Shown piece after piece: positions 59,312-64,000 of a stretch of DNA of 64,000 nt. Numbering within the stretch: the first letter of the stretch is position 1; every line of letters begins with the position of its first letter. This DNA comes from Acidobacteriota bacterium (lineage in GTDB: Bacteria; Acidobacteriota; Terriglobia; Acidiferrales; UBA7541): contig JABCYZ010000001.1 in assembly GCA_013289955.1 (NCBI GenBank), forward strand, positions 310,001 to 374,000, written 5' to 3'. The notes under the pieces were generated by a model. That model did no database searches. It saw only the letters and a list, made by a program, of their open reading frames with translations, and was not told where the DNA came from. The position numbers and the translations under genes are program-made.

Positions 59312-59398
59312 TTACTTCAGCCGTTCGCAGCCGCGCAAATAGCCAATCGCGACAAGGAAGAAGCCGATCGTCACTAAGGTAAAAACCAGATCTCTCAC
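59312..59398 (-). CDS. 28-residue membrane microprotein at the head of the kdp operon
   Basis: An ORF from GTG 59398 to TAA 59312 that is too short for ordinary gene calling. It begins Met-Arg-Asp-Leu, has one predicted membrane helix (VFTLVTIGFFLVAIGYL), and ends RGCERLK. AGGAG lies six bases before the GTG, and kdpF begins 14 bases after its stop. The layout suggests a real membrane partner of Kdp; its role is unknown. Similar small ORFs are seen ahead of kdpF in some other bacteria, from memory. Confidence 0.75.
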   Translation of the reverse strand: MRDLVFTLVTIGFFLVAIGYLRGCERLK

Positions 59399-59616
59399 AC
59401 GGCTCTCCTTTTTTTGGTCTCCGTGAGGACAGGCTCGCCAGAGCCAGCCAACTTGCGGCAGGGTCCAGCACAGCGCTCCCCGGGTTGGCCGAGGTTCATG
59501 CGTCGAGAGTACAAAACGAGATCTTAGGATACGCGGCGAGCCTTAGGAAATGGTGAAACGAATCTAAAGATTTTGTGAGGACCGAATTTGGCCGGTGGCC
59601 GAGGCTTGCCCGCTCG
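59399..59616. promoter_or_regulatory. Probable kdp regulatory region
   Basis: The region between the microprotein start and the stop of the convergent-strand PAP2-Wzi gene. It holds a perfect short inverted repeat (AATCT-AA-AGATT at 59561-59572), an A+T-rich tract and no good -35/-10 match. A binding site for KdpE is likely here but not identified. Confidence 0.35.
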
Positions 59617-62088
59617 TCAGTGACCGTGGCTCTGTGGCCAGTAGGTGATTTCGAACGAAGCCGTCACATTTTTCTGCAGACCGGGCGCGAGCAGCGGGAA
59701 TTCCCATTGTTCATATTGGACGATGGCCGTGGCGCCGATGGCCGGCCTTACCCAATAATCCGCGCGCACGGAGGCATCGTTGACCGTGCCTCCATTCGGA
59801 ATGAGTTTGTTGTCGACTTTGACGTGCCTGTAGCTGACTTGAATGGAATTTTTGGGGGTTAGCCAATAACGGCTCCAGGCCTGGATTCCCGCTCCATCGC
59901 GTCCCACCCAATCGCCCATCAAGAAACCCCGATTGGTGTAGAGATCGTGATAGTAGTTGTCCCAATAGATGTAGCGGCCAGGGACGTCTGTGCCCACAGT
60001 GTTGGTCAAAGGCGCCTCGACACGGAAATCCAGCTTAGCTATTCCTGGAAAGTGCGTGAGGTAAAGACCCGGACTGAATCCGGCGCGGCGCGGAGCCGCA
60101 AGAGGAGAGGGATCGTCGGCGGAAATGGAATCATTGTAAATGGTCAACCATTTTCGCAGGTAGGGAATGCGGTAACTGAAGTCAAAACCGCCGTCGCGTT
60201 TTCCGGGATCCTTCTGGGCGGGCTTTTCAAAGTAGCTCGTGGCACTGAAATAGGTCAGAAAAAGCCGATCTAGCGTGAATGGCCGTCCCTCTCCGCCCAC
60301 TTCGACGGTACGGGTAAACCCGAACTCGAGATTTGGCGTCGGTTTGAAGCTGATCTTCTCGCCATGAAAAAAGGGCGCGGGCGAGAGCAGGTTCCCCTGC
60401 AGGCGGCCAAAAAACGCATTCCAGCGCATGGGGCCGAGGAATCGCCCAATCCACGGCAAATGAAACGGCGAGACGCGATCGATATGAAACATGCGAACAG
60501 GCGCGGCGTTGTCGGAGAAAAGCAGCGGGCCGCTTTCACCAGGTCCCCACCACTGGCTTTCTTGTCCGTAGGACAGTTGCCAGTTCAGGAGATTCAGTCC
60601 AACGTAGGCGTCGAGCAGCCTTGCCTGATTCCGTCCGGGCTGCGGGCTGGCGGGCAGGCCAGGATTATCGTCTATAGTATCGATGGCGTTCTGTACCACA
60701 GGCGAATTCTCCGGGCCCGATGGCGCGTGCTGATACTCGCCGCGCAGGTAGACGACCCAGCGACCGGCGGTGGCCCATCCGGAGAATCCTGCGATGCTAT
60801 TGAAGCCTTGCTGAAAAGGCCGTCCAAAGTCGTTGTAAATCGTTTGGCCAAAATGATAGCCATCCGTAAGCGGCGGCCCGGAAATATCTGTAACGCGCAC
60901 GTAGACGGATTCGAGATGGATCGCACGATTGCTGCCGCCCGCGAGCAGCGTCAGCTCGGGACGAAACTCCTGGCGCAGAGAATCGTACAGTTGGACGGGC
61001 ATCGAAGCGGGGCTGGCATCCTGCAGCCGGTCGGCAGCTTCGGAAACCATTCTGGCGCATTCGAGCCGGGTCCAGGGACGCATGCCGAGGATCCCGTCGG
61101 TGATCACGCCGGAAGCAATCAATCGGTCAAATAAAGGATAGATCCAGCTGTCGAGCGGCACGTAGGGCGAGCCCATTTGCGAGGGCGTGCGGTCCGTTTC
61201 GACCAGCGACCTATCGGAAAGACTCTGCGCCACGCTTCCACCCAAGTCGGGATTATGATGGGCGCGATAAGTCTGCCAGCCGGTCAGCCATCCGATCCCG
61301 GTGCCTGCGAATGCATCAGCAGGGAAATGTTTCTCTCCGCGAACGCGCGCATACGTGATTGCGGCCGCGGCGCCATACGCGAATATCTTTGTAAACGGTC
61401 CGGGATACTCGTGACTGATGACGCTGGCGATGGCCCACGCCGTGGTTGCATGGGTCGAAGGAAAGGAATCACCACCTTGCCAGAATTTCCCCTGAAAGGA
61501 ATCGACGCCGGGCCGCTCTCGGCCCGTAGCATAACTGAGTGCGGTTGCGACAAATAGGCCATCCAAGGCGGCCTCGCCGCTCAGCAGCCCGGTCTCGCGC
61601 TTGTGTTCGTCATTGGTTGCTTTACCGAGCAGGTAGAAGCCTGCGCCCGCGCCGGCCATTCCGAGAAGACCGTAGTTTGAAAGACTTGTGTAATGCCGCA
61701 GCGTAGGTGGGGAATTTGACAGATGGAGACTCGCGTCTCGATCCGTCACCAGGAATCCAGCCGTGAGCCCCACAAAGGGCACCAGCCATGTTGCATCGCC
61801 TAGCCGGAGGTGCGCAGGACTTGTCCAGATGGCTTTCTGATCGCGAGCCAGATTCTTGAGTAGCGCTGGCCCCAAAGCGTTCTCGGGAGCTGCCGCTGGC
61901 TGCCCGGTGTTGGAGCTTTCCGTGCCTCCCGCCGCGGTTGCCGTTCCGTCCGGCTGTCGAATGTTCGAAGCTTGCTCTGGCTTCTGCTCGTCTCCCGCTT
62001 GAGGCGTTTTGGCAGCGCATTTCGCGCTGCAAACCAGAGCGATACAGCACACCCCCGCCGCGCAAAAGTATAAAACTCCCTTGCTCAT
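59617..62088 (-). CDS. PAP2 phosphatase fused to a Wzi-like outer-membrane domain
   Basis: An 823-residue exported fusion. A signal peptide (VLYFCAAGVCCIALVCSAKCA) and an Ala/Pro/Gln linker are followed by a PAP2 lipid-phosphatase domain (about residues 75-275). Its catalytic motifs are RERP (Arg192, Pro193), PSTH (210-213), and RVRGEKHFPAD (Arg248 or 250, His254, Asp258). Residues about 290-823 resemble capsule-assembly protein Wzi, a beta-barrel with many aromatic strands (YVGLNLLNWQLSYGQESQWWG). ATG 62088 preferred; TTG 62121 is possible. It may attach or process surface polysaccharide lipid carriers. Confidence 0.8.
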   Translation of the reverse strand: MSKGVLYFCAAGVCCIALVCSAKCAAKTPQAGDEQKPEQASNIRQPDGTATAAGGTESSNTGQPAAAPENALGPALLKNLARDQKAIWTSPAHLRLGDATWLVPFVGLTAGFLVTDRDASLHLSNSPPTLRHYTSLSNYGLLGMAGAGAGFYLLGKATNDEHKRETGLLSGEAALDGLFVATALSYATGRERPGVDSFQGKFWQGGDSFPSTHATTAWAIASVISHEYPGPFTKIFAYGAAAAITYARVRGEKHFPADAFAGTGIGWLTGWQTYRAHHNPDLGGSVAQSLSDRSLVETDRTPSQMGSPYVPLDSWIYPLFDRLIASGVITDGILGMRPWTRLECARMVSEAADRLQDASPASMPVQLYDSLRQEFRPELTLLAGGSNRAIHLESVYVRVTDISGPPLTDGYHFGQTIYNDFGRPFQQGFNSIAGFSGWATAGRWVVYLRGEYQHAPSGPENSPVVQNAIDTIDDNPGLPASPQPGRNQARLLDAYVGLNLLNWQLSYGQESQWWGPGESGPLLFSDNAAPVRMFHIDRVSPFHLPWIGRFLGPMRWNAFFGRLQGNLLSPAPFFHGEKISFKPTPNLEFGFTRTVEVGGEGRPFTLDRLFLTYFSATSYFEKPAQKDPGKRDGGFDFSYRIPYLRKWLTIYNDSISADDPSPLAAPRRAGFSPGLYLTHFPGIAKLDFRVEAPLTNTVGTDVPGRYIYWDNYYHDLYTNRGFLMGDWVGRDGAGIQAWSRYWLTPKNSIQVSYRHVKVDNKLIPNGGTVNDASVRADYWVRPAIGATAIVQYEQWEFPLLAPGLQKNVTASFEITYWPQSHGH

Positions 62089-62240
62089 TCCCAGGCCTTC
62101 TAAAAGAGGTTCACAGCGCAACTACAGAAGGCACAAGGTGTGCCACAATCCAGCAAAATTCGCGTGCCGGGGAAGAACGGTAAGTGGTTATTCATGAATA
62201 TGTTGCCGACCTGCCGGCGGAGATGGCACAGCCTGGACGC

Positions 62241-62261
62241 GGAACGTTTCGAAAGCGTTCC
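62241..62261. repeat. Inverted repeat in the PAP2-Wzi promoter region
   Basis: GGAACG at 62241-62246 and CGTTCC at 62256-62261 flank a near-palindromic TTTCGAAAG. It lies between the histidine-kinase stop and the PAP2-Wzi start and could be an operator. No T-run for a terminator. Confidence 0.4.
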
Positions 62262-62347
62262 AATACGGTCCAGGACTCATTCCAGTTTGGGTCAGCGAAC
62301 AGAGGAAAAGAAGCCCCGCTTCACTGCTGACGGCAGGGCGGAGGTTC

Positions 62348-63685
62348 TCAGATCGGGAGGCGCAATTTCGCCTCGCAGCCACGGCCGTCACGGCGGTTTT
62401 GAAGCGTCAAGGTGCCGCCGTGGGCTTCGGCAATCTGGCGGCTGAGGACGAGGCCGATGCCAGATCCGCCCGGTTTGGTCGTGAAGAAGGGAACGAAGAG
62501 GTTTGCCGTGTTGGAGATGCCGGGGCCTTCGTCGAGCACCGAGACTTCGAGATAAGAACTGTAGCGGGCCCAGGTCAGTTTCACTCCTCCACCTGTTTCG
62601 TGCGCCGCATCGGCGGCGTTGTGAACGAGGTTGATCAGAAGCTGTTCGAGCTGATCGGCGTCCGCCGAAATAACCAGAGGCGGACCTTTCTCCAGGCGTA
62701 CTTTAGCGCGCGCCTCCAGCTTGGCGACGCGCGTAATCCACTCCGTCACGTTGACGGGGGCGAGTGTTGGCTGCGGGAGCCGCGCGAGGCGCGCATAGGC
62801 GGCCATGAACCGTCCAAGCGCTTCCGTGCGCGAGCGAATGATTCCGAGGCCATGGCGCATGTCTTCCAGAATCGAAGCAGCCGCGCCTCCCTGCAGTTCT
62901 GGCACGTTGGCCGTCCCCAGAAGCCCGCTTTCCAGGCTCTGCGCTACGGATTGGATGGGCGCCAGCGAATTATTCAGTTCATGGCCGAGAACGCGGATAA
63001 GCCGTTGCCATGCTTGCCGCTCTTCGTCGCGAAGCGCGCGGCTGAGATCACTGAGCACAATTAGATCGTGCGGCAAACCGCCCTGGCGAAAGGAGCCGCG
63101 CCGCACTCCCCAGCGGCCCGATCCGCCAGGAAAACTCAGCTCCATGGTGCGCGCTGATTCGCCATCGAGACAGGCCTCAAGGCCGAGCTCCGCGGCAGTG
63201 AAGCCCAGAAGCCGCTCGCTGGCTCTTGACAGAAGGCGCTCCCCAGCGCGATTGACGAGGCGCAACTGTCTGCGGTTATCGAATGTGAAGATGGCCACGT
63301 CGATTTCTTCCATGACCGCGCGCAGCAAACCGGTGGCTTCGAGCGCGCCCAAACGTTGCGAGCGGAGCGTTTCGCTCAAGGCGTTGACTTCCAGCATCAC
63401 TTCGCCGAGGGCATCATCGCTGCTGGCGTCGCGCGCCCGGAAAGAAAAATCCTCTTCCCTCATCGCGGAAAGGAGGTTCGACAAAGTTTGCAGGGAAAAG
63501 ACCACGCGGTGCCGCAAGGAAAGTGCGAAGCCCAGCCACAAACTCATAATCAAAAATGTAAGCGTCCAGGCAGTTCGCGACGAGTACGGCCCGTTCCAGA
63601 GGAGAATCAGTGCGATCAACGAACCGGGCAGTCCCGCCGCCAGCGCCAGAAGCTGGATGCGACGTTCGTACGTGAGGCGTTTCAT
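62348..63685 (-). CDS. NtrY-type sensor histidine kinase
   Basis: A 445-residue kinase: two N-terminal membrane helices (LALAAGLPGSLIALILLW and AWTLTFLIMSLWLGFAL), a HAMP-like segment near 60-105, and a PAS-like domain (AVMEEIDVAIFTFDNRRQLRLVN). The kinase core has His235 in VLGHELNNSLAPI, NLVHNAADAA, LDEGPGIS and GGSGIGLVLSRQIAEAHGG. It starts inside the stop of the upstream NtrC-like gene as an ATGA overlap, so they form a pair. Signal unknown. Confidence 0.9.
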   Translation of the reverse strand: MKRLTYERRIQLLALAAGLPGSLIALILLWNGPYSSRTAWTLTFLIMSLWLGFALSLRHRVVFSLQTLSNLLSAMREEDFSFRARDASSDDALGEVMLEVNALSETLRSQRLGALEATGLLRAVMEEIDVAIFTFDNRRQLRLVNRAGERLLSRASERLLGFTAAELGLEACLDGESARTMELSFPGGSGRWGVRRGSFRQGGLPHDLIVLSDLSRALRDEERQAWQRLIRVLGHELNNSLAPIQSVAQSLESGLLGTANVPELQGGAAASILEDMRHGLGIIRSRTEALGRFMAAYARLARLPQPTLAPVNVTEWITRVAKLEARAKVRLEKGPPLVISADADQLEQLLINLVHNAADAAHETGGGVKLTWARYSSYLEVSVLDEGPGISNTANLFVPFFTTKPGGSGIGLVLSRQIAEAHGGTLTLQNRRDGRGCEAKLRLPI

Positions 63686-64000
63686 TCCAAGCCGTGTTTT
63701 TGCAGCCGGCGATACATCGCACTGCGGCTGAGTCCCAGTGCTTTGGCCGCCTGGCTGACGTTTCCGTCGTGGCGAGAGAGCGTGCGCTGGATCAGGTGGC
63801 GCTCGACTTCGTCAAGGCTCATTTCCTCGAGGCGCATGGCGCCGCCTGCAGAGCCCGTGCGCAGGCCGAGGTCGGCAGAACGAACCAACTGGCCTTGAGC
63901 AAGAAGCACGCCGCGCTCTACCGAGTGATCCAGTTCGCGCACGTTTCCTGGCCAGGGATGTTCGAGCAAGAGCTGCGTCGCGCCAGGATCGAAGCCGGAA
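63682..64000 (-). CDS. C-terminal part of an NtrC-family sigma-54 response regulator, cut by the window edge
   Basis: Only the C-terminal end is in the window. It has the end of the AAA+ domain (HPWPGNVREL) and a Fis-type helix-turn-helix (LSRHDGNVSQAAKALGLSRSAMYRRLQKHGL). The rest lies beyond 64000. It is the partner of the sensor kinase and acts with sigma-54 RNA polymerase. The frame runs straight to the edge. Confidence 0.92.
   Translation of the reverse strand, partial: SGFDPGATQLLLEHPWPGNVRELDHSVERGVLLAQGQLVRSADLGLRTGSAGGAMRLEEMSLDEVERHLIQRTLSRHDGNVSQAAKALGLSRSAMYRRLQKHGLE

Overview
The window looks like a chromosomal segment of an Acidobacteriota bacterium, probably of the Terriglobia type. 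This is inferred from gene style: a MacB/FtsX orphan permease typical of that phylum, many small secreted proteins without recognised function, fused FtcD/FchA, roughly 58-60% G+C by eye, and frequent GTG/TTG starts. I see no rRNA, tRNA, CRISPR array, phage or insertion sequence.

Layout. 0-2 kb: glycine cleavage gcvT with the first codons of a probable gcvH, then a zinc-ribbon microprotein and an RsbW-like ATPase fold protein. 2-9.3 kb: a minus-strand histidine-utilisation run (hutU, NmrA-like protein, hutI, small membrane protein, ftcD-fchA, secreted protein) with no hutH. 9.4-24 kb: mixed housekeeping genes (acyl-CoA synthetase, thiG, DinB-like protein, FtsX permease, CPBP protease, membrane acyltransferase, FtsB-like protein, phosphohexomutase, cutA, cystathionine gamma-synthase-like enzyme). 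24-34.6 kb: secreted proteins of unknown role, an FtsX permease, a TPR protein and glgB. 34.8-43.4 kb: a possible peptidoglycan-peptide and D-amino-acid salvage neighbourhood (gamma-glutamyltransferase, a PBP4-type carboxypeptidase fused to a D-aminoacylase-like domain, a VanX-type dipeptidase, an RpiR/MurR-type regulator). 43.6-49.2 kb: the branched-chain amino-acid operon ilvD-ilvB-ilvN-ilvC. 49.6-51.4 kb: a geranylgeranyl-reductase-like flavoprotein next to a YceI protein. 51.4-59.4 kb: a complete Kdp potassium system whose KdpD is split into two divergent genes. 59.6-64 kb: a PAP2-Wzi fusion and an NtrY/NtrC-type two-component pair cut by the window edge.

The strongest regulatory find is upstream of ilvD. 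A promoter-like pair is followed by a 38-codon leader ORF ending in a Val/Ile-rich run. Its stop codon abuts one arm of two mutually exclusive hairpins, the second of which is an intrinsic terminator. This is the layout of ribosome-mediated attenuation for branched-chain amino acids.

Other points of interest are the carboxypeptidase-deacylase fusion lacking the usual HxH metal motif, the split KdpD, a 28-residue membrane microprotein ahead of kdpF, and a change of strand composition near 25-30 kb. The + strand is C-rich to the left and G-rich to the right whatever the gene direction, and DnaA-box-like sequences lie near 25.05 kb.
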